Positions 55,466-63,929 are shown, counted from the stretch's first letter. The stretch is DNA of 64,000 nucleotides from Dyadobacter sp. CY312 (GCF_021390535.1 NZ_JAJUXG010000009.1:372001-436000); one strand, 5' to 3'. The notes: generated from the letters alone by a model not told the origin. Numbers and translations are program-made.

Positions 55466-56437
55466 ATGAAAACTCATACAATGGCTCCGACTATGATCCC
55501 CGATAATGCCCATACGGATATTCCCGGCAACCCATCCACTGCCAAGTCGAGCACAGTGAGGCTGAACGACCGTAGCAATGGAAAACCTTTACAACTTTTG
55601 ACGGAGGAGCAGTGGGATTTCTGGATCACCAACGGATATGTCGTGATAAAGGAGGCTGTGCCCAAAGAAATGGCTAAAAGGACGGCTGAATTTTTATGGG
55701 AGTTTGAGGAGAAAGATCCGAATGATTCGGAAACATGGTACACGGTGCCACGTGCGGAAATGCAAATGAAAGAGCTTACGAACACGGGCATGGTTGAAGT
55801 TTATAATCACCAGGAGTTGTGGAACAATCGCCAGTTTCCAAAGATACATCAGGCTTTTACAGATATATGGGGTACGGAAAAGTTGTGGGTGACGATAGAT
55901 CGCGCCAATCTGAATTTTCCGCTTCGGCCGGGTTTTGAATACAAAGGATTCATTCACTGGGACTACGATCCGGAAACGAAGCCTCAAAATGTACAGGGCG
56001 TACTTGCGCTGGCCGATCAAGACGACGAGAATATGGGAGGCTTTCAATGCATCCCGGAATTGTTCCGCACATACGATACCTGGAAATTGACTCAACCGGA
56101 AGATCGCAATCATTTCAAACCGGACACTACTGGTTTTGAGCCTGTTAAAGTTAAAATGAATGCAGGCGATTTGCTCATATTCAATAGTTCGCAACCTCAT
56201 GGCATTCGTGCTAACCGCAGCAAAGACAAAGTTCGAATTGCGCAATATATTGCCATGATGCCCGCGCAGGAAGAAGATGAGGCGCTGCGCCAATGGCGGA
56301 TCACTTCATGGAGAGACAGGGTAGCGCCGGAAGGATATGCGTTCCCCGGTGATCCAAGGAATTTTGAAAAAACTAAATATCAAACAGCAGAACTTTCAAC
56401 GCTTGGCCGAAAATTGTTGGGACTTGATAAGTGGTGA
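55466..56437 (+). CDS. Phytanoyl-CoA dioxygenase (PhyH)-family Fe(II)/2-oxoglutarate oxygenase
   Basis: A 323-residue protein. The iron triad is visible: HWDYD supplies the first His and Asp, and SSQPHGIRANRS supplies the second His, followed by the Arg in DKVRIAQ that should bind 2-oxoglutarate. The first 45 residues are Pro/Ser/Thr-rich and probably disordered; there is no signal peptide. PhyH-family enzymes hydroxylate a wide range of small molecules, including ectoine and lipids, so the substrate is open. The gene is divergent from an AraC regulator and ends before a hairpin at 56504-56540. Confidence 0.88.
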   Translation: MKTHTMAPTMIPDNAHTDIPGNPSTAKSSTVRLNDRSNGKPLQLLTEEQWDFWITNGYVVIKEAVPKEMAKRTAEFLWEFEEKDPNDSETWYTVPRAEMQMKELTNTGMVEVYNHQELWNNRQFPKIHQAFTDIWGTEKLWVTIDRANLNFPLRPGFEYKGFIHWDYDPETKPQNVQGVLALADQDDENMGGFQCIPELFRTYDTWKLTQPEDRNHFKPDTTGFEPVKVKMNAGDLLIFNSSQPHGIRANRSKDKVRIAQYIAMMPAQEEDEALRQWRITSWRDRVAPEGYAFPGDPRNFEKTKYQTAELSTLGRKLLGLDKW

Positions 56438-56503
56438 AACTAAAAATGGGTTGAATAATTAACGATCAAACGCTTAACCAGATAATCGAATTCCAGTAGT
56501 AGG

Positions 56504-56540
56504 ACTAAGGAGGTGCGATGGTGTCATTCGCCTCCTTAGT
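56504..56540 (+). terminator. Hairpin after the PhyH-like gene
   Basis: ACTAAGGAGG (56504-56513) and CCTCCTTAGT (56531-56540) form a perfect 10-pair stem 66 bases after the stop codon. There is no T-run behind it, so it may be an RNA-stabilising hairpin more than a terminator. Confidence 0.5.
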
Positions 56541-56900
56541 TCTCAAACCATTGCCAGTGCCAGGACTTATTGGGAAACGGCGTTTAAAAACGCTCATCAT
56601 AATGCGTCAAAATACCAAACTCATCCTTAGCAGATTCCTAGAATTCAGCGGATGACCAGTGATGAGCTTCTGGGCGAGAGGCTAATTCCATTGCTCATGA
56701 AGTGGATGACGTTGCCAAACTCGATATGCCGGTCCGTTTCGTTTACCTTAAAATAGGTACATAGTTAAGTGGCTGGTAATTTTGTTAAAACTTGTGTGAC
56801 TTCGCTACCGGCTTACCGATTTCTCTATCATTAAGTCAAACAACGTGTAGATGGTTCGGCATGACTATGAAAGAGTGATAACAATTTGCTTCCAGTTCCC

Positions 56901-56992
56901 TTACTTTTTGTCTTAATACAAAAAGTAACAAAAAAATCAAGTCGAAAAAATGCTTCCATGCTCATACCATGCCCGCACCCCGCTTTTTCGAC
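56901..56992. repeat. Composite inverted-repeat element
   Basis: TTACTTTTTGT/ACAAAAAGTAA (56901-56911, 56918-56928) is a perfect 11-pair hairpin with a 6-base loop. It is followed by GTCGAAAAA/TTTTTCGAC (56941-56949, 56984-56992), a perfect 9-pair stem with a 34-base loop. The first hairpin and the following ACAAAAAAATCAAG resemble an intergenic element that I recall from other Bacteroidota genomes. No reading frame is inside. Confidence 0.5.
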
Positions 56993-57132
56993 CAGCCCAC
57001 GCACTCGGTAATAGGTCTTACCTTGACTTATTGGACCTCAAAAATCGGACATTATAATTTGCAAAAAGAGCCATCCCTGCAAGAAACGACCCTTTTAACA
57101 ACGAAAACTATATAAACCAACAAACCAACCCC

Positions 57133-59289
57133 CTAAACCCCTATCAAACTAAACGGCAGCTTCCGAATCCTCTTCCCAGTCAAATCAAAAATCGCATTCG
57201 TAAGTGCAGGGGCGAAGGGTGGTAAACCGGGCTCTCCTACTCCACCGGCGTCTTCGTCGTTGTCCATAATGTGGATTTCGATGGATGGAATATCAGTGAT
57301 GCGTGGCATTTGATAGGTACTGAAATTGTTGTCAACCGCCTTACCATCTTTGAATTTGACCTCGTGAATGGTGGCTGCACCCAGCGCCATTACAATGGAG
57401 CCTTCAATCTGTGCTTTGATCGTATCTGGATTTACATACCAGCCGCAATCCATCACTGCCCAAACCTGATCTATTTTCACGCCGCCTCCCGGCGCTTTTG
57501 AAACTTTCACAACCTGCGCCACCGTGCTGGCAAAACACTCCGTAATCGCCACACCATAGCCTGCACCCCTTGCCCTGTTCTTCCAGCCGGAAACCTGCTC
57601 AACTTTATCAATCAATGTTTGTAAACGCTCCTCTTTCAAATACGCCCTTCTGAATTCCAGAGGATCTTTTCCAGCTTCCTGCGCCAGTTCGTCCAGAAAA
57701 CTTTCATAAGCAAAACCGTTTGTGGACGCGTACACAGACCGCCACCACATGGTCGGGATCGGCGTTTCAAATGGCACATCCATGATCGCCAGGTTTTTAA
57801 TTGACTCGGTGTATGGTTTCAGAAAACCTTCCGAAGTACTGCGGTTGGCAACGTCTTTTTTGCCTCCACGCCAGTGATCATTATTCTGTCCGGCCATCCT
57901 CACCTTGAAGGCATCGATCTCACCGTTATTGATCACGCCTTCACATCGATACGTAATTCCGGGACGAAATGGTCCTTGTGTCGCATCATCCTCACGGGTC
58001 CACACTACTTGCACCGGTGCTTTTATTTCCTTCGAGATCACAGCCGCTTCATGCGGATAATCCATAAATGCTTTTCGTCCAAAACCTCCCCCAAGAAAAG
58101 TCATATTCACAGTTACTTTCTCTTTTGGTATCGACATTTCTTTGCTGATATAATCCTGCACCCACTCCGGCGCCTGAATTGGCCCCCAGATTTCGAGCTT
58201 GTCATCCTGATAATGGGCAACGCAGTTGAGCGGCTCCATGGCAGCGTGATATTGGTACGGCGTCTCGTAAGTGACGTCAATTTTCTTCGCCGCTTTTGCG
58301 ATGATCTCCGTAGGTTCACCCTGCTTTTTAAATACCAGACCTTCCTGCGTTTGCAGCGCTTCCGCCTGACGTTTGTATATTGTTTCAGTATCCAGATGTT
58401 CAAATCCGGTATCGTCCCACTCCACTTTCAGCGCTTTTTTCCCCTGAATAGCCGCCCAGGTTGAATCCGCTACAACAGCAACGCCTTCACGATAGGTATT
58501 GAAAACACCCATTTTCACTTTGAAGACATTCTTTACACCCACGATCTTTCTCGTCGCGGTATCATCGAAGCTTTTTACTTTACCTCTTAGTCTTGGGTTT
58601 CTTTCAACAGCCGCATACATCATGCCGGGAATCTGTTTATCCAGTCCAAAAACGGCAACGCCATTGGTTTTAAGCGGCGTGTCCAAACGGCGCAATGGCT
58701 TGCCGATCAGTTTGTATTCCGAGCGTTTTTTCAGGACGACATCTTTCGGTGCTTCCAGTTTTGAAGCCGCTTCAACGAGCTCTCCGTAGTGAAACTTTTT
58801 ACCGGAAGGTTTGTGAAAAACGTGTCCTCCTTCGGCATAACATTCCAGTTTGGGTACGCTCCATTTGGTTGCCGCCGCCTGAATCAACATTTCACGTGCA
58901 GTGGCACTCAGTTTCAACAGGTTTTTATATGAGCCACGCACCGTAGAACTTCCTCCGGTAACCTGGTTTCCATATTTTTTCGCATCCCCCTGCGCAAATA
59001 CAACGTTAATTTCATTGAGATTCACTTCCAGTTCTTCGGCAACGATCTGCGGTACGGCCTGGTAAGATCCCTGTCCCATTTCGGCACGGTGATCAAAAAT
59101 GGTGACTTTACCCGATGCATCAATGTGCACCCAGGAATTCATTTCAACTCCAAATTTATTTGCATCGGCGGTATTGATGACCTTTGCAGATTTAGCATTG
59201 CTCGGCCAGTAAAAGCCAAGCGAAAACACTGCACCTGTTACAGCCGATGTTTTCAGAAAATTTCTTCTTGATACAGTCTGATTGTCCAT
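57133..59289 (-). CDS. Molybdopterin-binding subunit of an isoquinoline-oxidoreductase-like hydroxylase, operon 2
   Basis: A 718-residue protein with a Tat signal (VSRRNFLKTSAVTGAVFSLG). Family blocks: [50 protein letters not shown] and the catalytic Glu in GGVGEPGLPPFAPA. This copy has the standard GVGEPG motif, unlike operon 1. Overall similarity to the operon 1 protein is only moderate, while the small subunits are nearly the same, so the two enzymes probably use different substrates. It is the last gene of its operon, 21 bases after the cytochrome gene. Confidence 0.93.
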   Translation of the reverse strand: MDNQTVSRRNFLKTSAVTGAVFSLGFYWPSNAKSAKVINTADANKFGVEMNSWVHIDASGKVTIFDHRAEMGQGSYQAVPQIVAEELEVNLNEINVVFAQGDAKKYGNQVTGGSSTVRGSYKNLLKLSATAREMLIQAAATKWSVPKLECYAEGGHVFHKPSGKKFHYGELVEAASKLEAPKDVVLKKRSEYKLIGKPLRRLDTPLKTNGVAVFGLDKQIPGMMYAAVERNPRLRGKVKSFDDTATRKIVGVKNVFKVKMGVFNTYREGVAVVADSTWAAIQGKKALKVEWDDTGFEHLDTETIYKRQAEALQTQEGLVFKKQGEPTEIIAKAAKKIDVTYETPYQYHAAMEPLNCVAHYQDDKLEIWGPIQAPEWVQDYISKEMSIPKEKVTVNMTFLGGGFGRKAFMDYPHEAAVISKEIKAPVQVVWTREDDATQGPFRPGITYRCEGVINNGEIDAFKVRMAGQNNDHWRGGKKDVANRSTSEGFLKPYTESIKNLAIMDVPFETPIPTMWWRSVYASTNGFAYESFLDELAQEAGKDPLEFRRAYLKEERLQTLIDKVEQVSGWKNRARGAGYGVAITECFASTVAQVVKVSKAPGGGVKIDQVWAVMDCGWYVNPDTIKAQIEGSIVMALGAATIHEVKFKDGKAVDNNFSTYQMPRITDIPSIEIHIMDNDEDAGGVGEPGLPPFAPALTNAIFDLTGKRIRKLPFSLIGV

Positions 59290-59310
59290 GATTTTGTCTG
59301 TTGCGTGGTG

Positions 59311-59970
59311 TTATTTTTTAGGTGCATAAGCACCTTTTTTGATCCAGGTCAGCCATGCTTTTTTAAATTCAGCGTGACTCACCGGTGGCAAAGTCCTTCC
59401 TTCGCCGGGGTTCCAACCAGCAAGCACCAGACCGTCGTCGGCATGTTCTATCAGCTTTTTTGTGTCTTTGTTTCCGTTCTGTTTTTTGTCAACCAGCTGT
59501 TTAGCCAGCTCATGTGCGCTCTTTCCCTGAAAAACCATTTTCATAGCAGCTGGCGGTAAATGCCAGTCGGGGTTTCCGGGAGGCGTGTGCAGTCCAGGCG
59601 TGTTGGTATCCTGATGACAGTTTGAACATTTCATTGCGTACACTCCTTTGCCATCGACACCACGTTTTGGCGCCATCGCATGCAAATGACTGTCGTCACC
59701 CTGCAACGGGATATCCCCTGCCGGATGACAGTTCATACAGCGCGGACTCATCAAAACTTTGTAAACCGTTTCAAATGCTTTTACAGATTCCACACTGTCG
59801 CTGTTAATCATGCTAAGTTTGATTTCTTTCACAGGCGTATCGTCCTTTCTGAATGCAGACGCACCCACGGCGACGATGAATATGAGCATGGACAGGAGGG
59901 CGGCGACCGGTGCCGTTGCTGCCTGAACTGAGAAGATATTCTTCTTTTCAGTTTTTTTATTTTTTTTCAT
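59311..59970 (-). CDS. Dihaem c-type cytochrome of Mo-hydroxylase operon 2
   Basis: A 219-residue protein with a short Lys-rich cytoplasmic start, a hydrophobic anchor (APVAALLSMLIFIVAVGASA) and two haem motifs, RCMNCHP and KCSNCHQ. It is the close paralogue of the protein at 48558-49220. Here it precedes the molybdopterin subunit, while in operon 1 it follows it. It should carry electrons from the hydroxylase to the respiratory chain. Confidence 0.91.
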   Translation of the reverse strand: MKKNKKTEKKNIFSVQAATAPVAALLSMLIFIVAVGASAFRKDDTPVKEIKLSMINSDSVESVKAFETVYKVLMSPRCMNCHPAGDIPLQGDDSHLHAMAPKRGVDGKGVYAMKCSNCHQDTNTPGLHTPPGNPDWHLPPAAMKMVFQGKSAHELAKQLVDKKQNGNKDTKKLIEHADDGLVLAGWNPGEGRTLPPVSHAEFKKAWLTWIKKGAYAPKK

Positions 59971-60067
59971 GGTGATAGGTTATGGTGAATAGTGTTTTGG
60001 GGGTGACAATCCTTTGATTCAACCCAAAATGTTTAAAAAGTTGGTTGGGAGAGCTTTGATTGTGGCT

Positions 60068-60096
60068 CAGATTTCGACTCCGCTCAATCTGACAAT
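60068..60096 (-). repeat. GTCA-stem-GAGC..GTCGA hairpin repeat, copy 2
   Basis: Plus-strand arms CAGATT (60068-60073) and AATCTG (60086-60091) close a 12-base loop TCGACTCCGCTC. On the minus strand it reads TTGTCAGATTGAGCGGAGTC and onward. It is in inverted orientation to copy 3, 60 bases away. Confidence 0.7.
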
Positions 60097-60150
60097 CGTC
60101 CGGGCAACTCAAACTTAATTTTTAAAGGCTTGATGAAAGTGACGTGGCGT

Positions 60151-60175
60151 TGTCACCCTGAGCGGAGTCGAAGGG
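60151..60175 (+). repeat. GTCA-stem-GAGC..GTCGA hairpin repeat, copy 3
   Basis: TGTCACCCTGAGCGGAGTCG followed by AAGGG: arms CCCT (60156-60159) and AGGG (60172-60175) close the 12-base loop GAGCGGAGTCGA. With copy 2 it forms an inverted pair in the gap between the 2Fe-2S gene and the cytochrome gene of operon 2, where it could form a larger stem in the transcript. Confidence 0.7.
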
Positions 60176-60232
60176 CGGGCAATAATGTCAGAATTATCGA
60201 CTTGTCTAAAGTCAAATCACTATAAGTAATGC

Positions 60233-60712
60233 CTACCCCTGCGGAGCCAGCTTCTTCTGCTCCTCCGCCGCTACATGTATCGCCTTACGAATGCGCAGAT
60301 AGGTACCACACCGGCAGATGTTACCCGCCATGGCATCGTCTATGTCCTGATCGGTTGGATTTGGTTTTTCGCGGAGTAAAACTACCGCAGACATGATCTG
60401 TCCGGAATGGCAGTAACCGCATTGCGGCACGTCTACTTCCTGCCATGCTTTTTGTATGGGATGAGAATTCGTTTCCGATAAACCTTCGATGGTGACCACC
60501 TGCTTGCCAACTGCCCGGCTTACTTTGGTGACGCACGAGCGAACAGCTTCGCCATTCAGATGAACAACACAAGCGCCACATTGAGCAACGCCACAGCCGT
60601 ACTTGGTACCTTTCAGACCAGCCAGATCTCTTATTGCCCAAAGCAAGGGCATCTGCGGATCAGCTTCCAAGGGGTATTCTTTTTTGTTAATATTTAAAGT
60701 GATTTTCGCCAT
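60233..60712 (-). CDS. 2Fe-2S subunit (IorA-like) of Mo-hydroxylase operon 2
   Basis: A 159-residue protein with both cluster domains: [20 protein letters not shown] and [10 protein letters not shown], then [13 protein letters not shown]. It is closely similar to the operon 1 copy along its length. The 262-base gap to the cytochrome gene holds the inverted hairpin repeats (copies 2 and 3), so expression of the downstream genes may be tuned there. Two palindromes lie upstream of its start (60754-60768 and 60813-60834). Confidence 0.94.
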   Translation of the reverse strand: MAKITLNINKKEYPLEADPQMPLLWAIRDLAGLKGTKYGCGVAQCGACVVHLNGEAVRSCVTKVSRAVGKQVVTIEGLSETNSHPIQKAWQEVDVPQCGYCHSGQIMSAVVLLREKPNPTDQDIDDAMAGNICRCGTYLRIRKAIHVAAEEQKKLAPQG

Positions 60713-60753
60713 GATGAGTAGTGTTTTAAGAATGTGTTGTTCACAAAAATTAT

Positions 60754-60768
60754 GCCTGAATTTCAGGC
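60754..60768. promoter_or_regulatory. Palindrome upstream of Mo-hydroxylase operon 2
   Basis: GCCTGAATTTCAGGC is a perfect 7-1-7 palindrome about 42 bases upstream of the 2Fe-2S start, in the usual promoter region. A regulator site or 5' leader hairpin is possible. Confidence 0.45.
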
Positions 60769-60812
60769 AGCTACTTCTATTTCAATATAATCCAAATTTA
60801 GGTTTTGGCAGG

Positions 60813-60834
60813 TTGAATAATTTAAGTTATTCAA
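60813..60834. promoter_or_regulatory. Second inverted repeat upstream of Mo-hydroxylase operon 2
   Basis: TTGAATAA (60813-60820) and TTATTCAA (60827-60834) are perfect 8-base arms separated by 6 bases, about 100 bases upstream of the operon start. The form suits a dimeric repressor or activator. Confidence 0.45.
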
Positions 60835-60927
60835 ACAGATAAGTATGAAAATCAAACATAAGGGTAGCGCAAAATCATTAGGGGATTACTGATTGGTTTG
60901 ATTTATACCCACCCCACCCTTTGGGCA

Positions 60928-60943
60928 CCCCTCCAAGGAGGGG
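60928..60943. repeat. CCCCTCC/GGAGGGG dispersed hairpin element
   Basis: CCCCTCCAAGGAGGGG followed by AATTTGACAGAG and preceded by CACCCCACCC. I recall this sequence as a frequent intergenic repeat in Bacteroidota genomes. It lies past the stop of the carboxymuconolactone-decarboxylase-like gene and could end that operon. Confidence 0.5.
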
Positions 60944-61007
60944 AATTTGACAGAGCCCACTTCTCAGAGGAGAACTTAGACCTGCCGAGCTTATTAGCCC
61001 CGGCTTC

Positions 61008-61727
61008 TTAGTCTCTGGAAGCGAGCACTTTCTCTAAAACCTTCCTACCTGCATCAGCCTCCGTTTTCCCAATTTTGGTTTCAATCAAAGAAATTACCTG
61101 ACGGAGCTGCTTTGCTTTGAATCCTAGATTAAAACAAATCCCCAAATGTCCACTCAATTGCGACTCCACTCCTCCTAATGTGATCAGGGCAGAAAGCGTT
61201 GTGAGTTCGCGTTGCTTGTAATCAAGTATGCCACGAGTGAAGAGGTCGTTGAAAAGATGTTCTTTTAACAGGGTATCTATTGCAGGTACAAATGCAGCGT
61301 AGCCCGTTTTCGGTCCTGTTTCGGCTCTTCCGGTAAGTGATTCCAGCACTTTTTTACCAGTTTGGTATTTATTGCTATCTGCTACTTTTAGTGGCTTCGG
61401 ACCTTCCGGATCAGTGACGCCTTTAATTTTACGATCATCCAATACGGCTCTGAATGTATTAATTCCATTCAGGCTTCTCGGAAAACCACAGTAGGCCGAC
61501 AAATGAATGAGCTCTTCTTTAATTTCATTGATGGTAAGACCAGCAGCCAAGCCATCGTTCAGTGCCAGTTTCAAGCCTGTCAAATCTCCTTTTGCTGTAA
61601 AAGCTGAAATGGATACAATGCTTTGTTGTTTGGCATCCAAACCATCTGTATCCAACATTTTGTCACCAGCAATCAATTCATTGAAAATGAATGTCAGAAT
61701 GAATAATAATACCTTGATCAGCTTCAT
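61008..61727 (-). CDS. Exported carboxymuconolactone-decarboxylase-like protein
   Basis: A 239-residue protein with a hydrophobic signal (MKLIKVLLFILTFIFNELIA) and two CMD-type halves. The first has IVSISAFTAKGDLTGLKLAL and LIHLSAYCGFPRSLNGINTF, the second LSALITLGGVESQLSGHLGI. CMD-family proteins are often thiol redox or decarboxylase enzymes; the CxxC of AhpD is not present, only single Cys residues (YCGFP and GICFN). Its start overlaps the stop of the flavodoxin gene as ATGA. It is the last gene of an operon of exported proteins. Function unknown. Confidence 0.88.
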   Translation of the reverse strand: MKLIKVLLFILTFIFNELIAGDKMLDTDGLDAKQQSIVSISAFTAKGDLTGLKLALNDGLAAGLTINEIKEELIHLSAYCGFPRSLNGINTFRAVLDDRKIKGVTDPEGPKPLKVADSNKYQTGKKVLESLTGRAETGPKTGYAAFVPAIDTLLKEHLFNDLFTRGILDYKQRELTTLSALITLGGVESQLSGHLGICFNLGFKAKQLRQVISLIETKIGKTEADAGRKVLEKVLASRD

Positions 61728-62356
61728 ATCATTTTAAGTTTTTGTAGCCAAGCCTTCACCTCTGCCTCCGTCTGCCTTGCCTTTTCCTCTTTAATCATCA
61801 GCAACTGTCCGTCTCTTTCCAATCCGCCTCTGGTTGTGTAGCCTTCGAGGATGGTACTATTCGGACTCAATTGCGCTACCGTTTCGAAAGTACTGCCAAT
61901 ACCGTAACCTCCGTTTGTGTTAAATGGAATGACGGTTTTTCCACTCAAGTTGTATTGTTTCAAAAAACTTTTCATCGGTGGCGGTAACTGCATGCCCCAG
62001 GTCGGGAAACCTATAAAGACCACATCGTATTTCTGAATGCTGTCGATCTTTGTTTTTAAAGGCGGCAGAAAACCCGTTTCATTTTCCCTTGCTACCTTCG
62101 CAACGGTAGCCTGATAATTCTCCGGATATGGATTTTGCCGTTCTATTGCGACTAATTTGCCCCCAACATTCCTCTGTATCATTTCCGCAACGGCCTTGGT
62201 ATTTTGCGTTCGGGATAAATACAAGATTAAAATTTTTCCCGGATCTATGTCAGCTAGCACAGCTGCATCGATGCGCTCGGTTTGCGTAGACGAACAGGCT
62301 GATATCAGACAAACAAAAGCCAGCAGCAGGTGGGTCAAGAATGGGGTTGTTTTCAT
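61724..62356 (-). CDS. Flavodoxin-family lipoprotein
   Basis: The preferred start is ATG 62356 (MKTTPFLTHLLLAFVC), giving 210 residues; it overlaps the upstream stop codon by one base. The signal ends in the lipobox LISACSS. The flavodoxin domain follows: ILILYLSRTQNTKAVAEMI is the FMN phosphate loop, and FIGFPTWGMQLPPPM and FNTNGGYGIGSTF are the other two FMN-binding loops. Flavodoxins normally stay in the cytoplasm, so a lipid-anchored exported form is unusual. It may act with the two exported neighbours in an extracytoplasmic redox process. Confidence 0.9.
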   Translation of the reverse strand: MKTTPFLTHLLLAFVCLISACSSTQTERIDAAVLADIDPGKILILYLSRTQNTKAVAEMIQRNVGGKLVAIERQNPYPENYQATVAKVARENETGFLPPLKTKIDSIQKYDVVFIGFPTWGMQLPPPMKSFLKQYNLSGKTVIPFNTNGGYGIGSTFETVAQLSPNSTILEGYTTRGGLERDGQLLMIKEEKARQTEAEVKAWLQKLKMI

Positions 62357-62841
62357 TAATGTTTGATTACGTGGGTATCTCTCACACTGCTGAAAGTAAG
62401 AGCCAGCATTTTCCAATCATTCCCTTCTTTTTTATAAACTTCCGTTACTGTAAACTCTGTATTTGCTTCATTTCCGCGAACCATGGCTGACAGCGTAATG
62501 CGAGACCAAATGATCGCATTGTCATCAAAGAGCTCAACTGCAACATCGTGTACATCCGCTTTTTTGTACCAGATACTTCCGGTTTTGATAATTTCGAGCT
62601 CTTCATCCTTTTTCCAGGTTCCGCTCATGTGAACGAATTTTGATTTATCATCAAAAAGCTGAGCGAGTTTGTCAACGTTTTTGTCGGCCATCCACTGCCA
62701 TTTGTCTTTGGAGAGCTTGATGATCTGCTGTTCAGTAGCGCCAGCGTTTTGCGCAACAGAGAAGTTAGCGTTGAACATTGAAAAACAAAGCGTCAGAATA
62801 AATGCTTTAAGAGATGATTTCACAAAGAATTGAGTCCGCAT
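62356..62841 (-). CDS. Exported NTF2-like (DUF4440-type) protein
   Basis: A 161-residue protein with a signal peptide (cleavage near FSVAQNAG, residue 30) and an NTF2-like fold: IIKLSKDKWQWMADKNVDKL opens the helical part, then FDDKSKFVHMSGTWKKDEEL and EVYKKEGNDWKMLALTFSSV form the cone-like sheet. Such domains bind small ligands or act as isomerases. It is the first gene of the three-gene operon, divergent from the AraC gene at 63001. Confidence 0.88.
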   Translation of the reverse strand: MRTQFFVKSSLKAFILTLCFSMFNANFSVAQNAGATEQQIIKLSKDKWQWMADKNVDKLAQLFDDKSKFVHMSGTWKKDEELEIIKTGSIWYKKADVHDVAVELFDDNAIIWSRITLSAMVRGNEANTEFTVTEVYKKEGNDWKMLALTFSSVRDTHVIKH

Positions 62842-62903
62842 AGTTTTTGAGATTTATAAACTATGCAAAGTTCCCCCCTTTTACCCGCACGGATGGTATA
62901 CAG

Positions 62904-62939
62904 ATTCCTGTATTGTCTACCAATATTCCTGATTTGTCT
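62904..62939. promoter_or_regulatory. AraC-type operator candidate with direct repeats 21 bp apart
   Basis: ATTCCTGTATTGTCT (62904-62918) and ATTCCTGATTTGTCT (62925-62939) match at 13 of 15 positions and begin 21 bases apart, the spacing of classical AraC half-sites. They lie in the 159-base gap between the exported-protein operon (minus) and the AraC gene (plus). Confidence 0.65.
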
Positions 62940-63000
62940 TTTCGGATTACCAAAGACCACACTGAAACAGTAATTTAGCATGAGTTAAATCTAAACGATC

Positions 63001-63906
63001 ATGGAAGAATTAATCAGATTCGACTCTGTAAACCAGTACAATGTATTCAATCAGCAGGAAACCTTGCACCCGCTGGTAACCGTAATCGATTTGTCGACAG
63101 CAAGTCCGAGACGGAAAGCCAGTCAATACATGGGATGTTATGGAGTTTTTCTAAAAGAGACTGTTTGCGGTGACCTTAAGTATGGAAAGGAATATTATGA
63201 TTATCAGGAAGGAACACTGGTATTCATGTCGCCGGGACAGGTTTTTACGGTAGAAAATGACGGTGAACTGTATCAACCCAAAGGCCACGCCTTGGTATTT
63301 CATCCTGATCTGCTGCACGGCACTTCCCTAAATTCGAATATGAATGGCTACTCATTTTTTGGGTATCAGGTAAATGAAGCATTGCATTTATCGAAGCGGG
63401 AAACAGAGATTGTGATGGATTGCCTTGGGAAAATCAAGTACGAATTGGAACAGACCATCGACAAGCACAGCAGAAAGCTCATTGTAGCCAATATTGAGTT
63501 ATTTCTTGATTACTGCGTACGCTTTTATGACCGCCAGTTTATCACCCGCGACACCATTCATAAGGGTGTATTGGCTAGATTCGAAGAACTTTTGAATACA
63601 TACTTCACTTCTGATAAACCTCAAACAATTGGATTACCGTCAGTAGCGTATTGCGCAGGCGAATTGAATTTATCGGCAAAATATTTTGGGGATCTTGTTA
63701 AAAAGGAAACCGGGCAATCTGCTCAGGAAGACATTCAAATGAAGGTTATTGAAGCAGCAAAAGAGCGAATTTTTGATGGCAACAAAACCATCAATGAAAT
63801 AGCCTTTGACCTGGGCTTTAAATATCCTCAACATTTCAGCAGGTTATTCAAACAACGCGTCGGACAGTCACCCAATGAATACAGGATCCTTAAAGATTTG
63901 AATTGA
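63001..63906 (+). CDS. AraC-family regulator of the exported-protein operon
   Basis: A 301-residue protein. The N-terminal domain has a cupin-like pattern (EGTLVFMSPGQVFTVENDGE, then GHALVFHPDLLHG). The C-terminal 100 residues form an AraC DNA-binding domain (GLPSVAYCAGELNLSAKYFG, then TINEIAFDLGFKYPQHFSRL). It is divergent from the NTF2-flavodoxin-CMD operon, and the direct repeats between them are a likely binding site. Family members of this type control redox or stress enzymes in Bacteroidota, but the inducer here is unknown. Confidence 0.9.
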   Translation: MEELIRFDSVNQYNVFNQQETLHPLVTVIDLSTASPRRKASQYMGCYGVFLKETVCGDLKYGKEYYDYQEGTLVFMSPGQVFTVENDGELYQPKGHALVFHPDLLHGTSLNSNMNGYSFFGYQVNEALHLSKRETEIVMDCLGKIKYELEQTIDKHSRKLIVANIELFLDYCVRFYDRQFITRDTIHKGVLARFEELLNTYFTSDKPQTIGLPSVAYCAGELNLSAKYFGDLVKKETGQSAQEDIQMKVIEAAKERIFDGNKTINEIAFDLGFKYPQHFSRLFKQRVGQSPNEYRILKDLN

Positions 63907-63929
63907 AAGAAAAACACCTGATCTGAGCT

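Larger units (their letters stand above)
56438..57132. other. 695-base gap with a hairpin, a gene remnant candidate and a repeat element
   Basis: No intact gene. Near 56640-56760, short frames such as HEVDDVAKLDMPVRFVYLK look like a decayed coding region of unknown family. The hairpin at 56504-56540 and the repeat at 56901-56992 are listed separately. The last 130 bases are A- and C-rich and lead into the stop of the Mo-hydroxylase gene. Confidence 0.45.
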
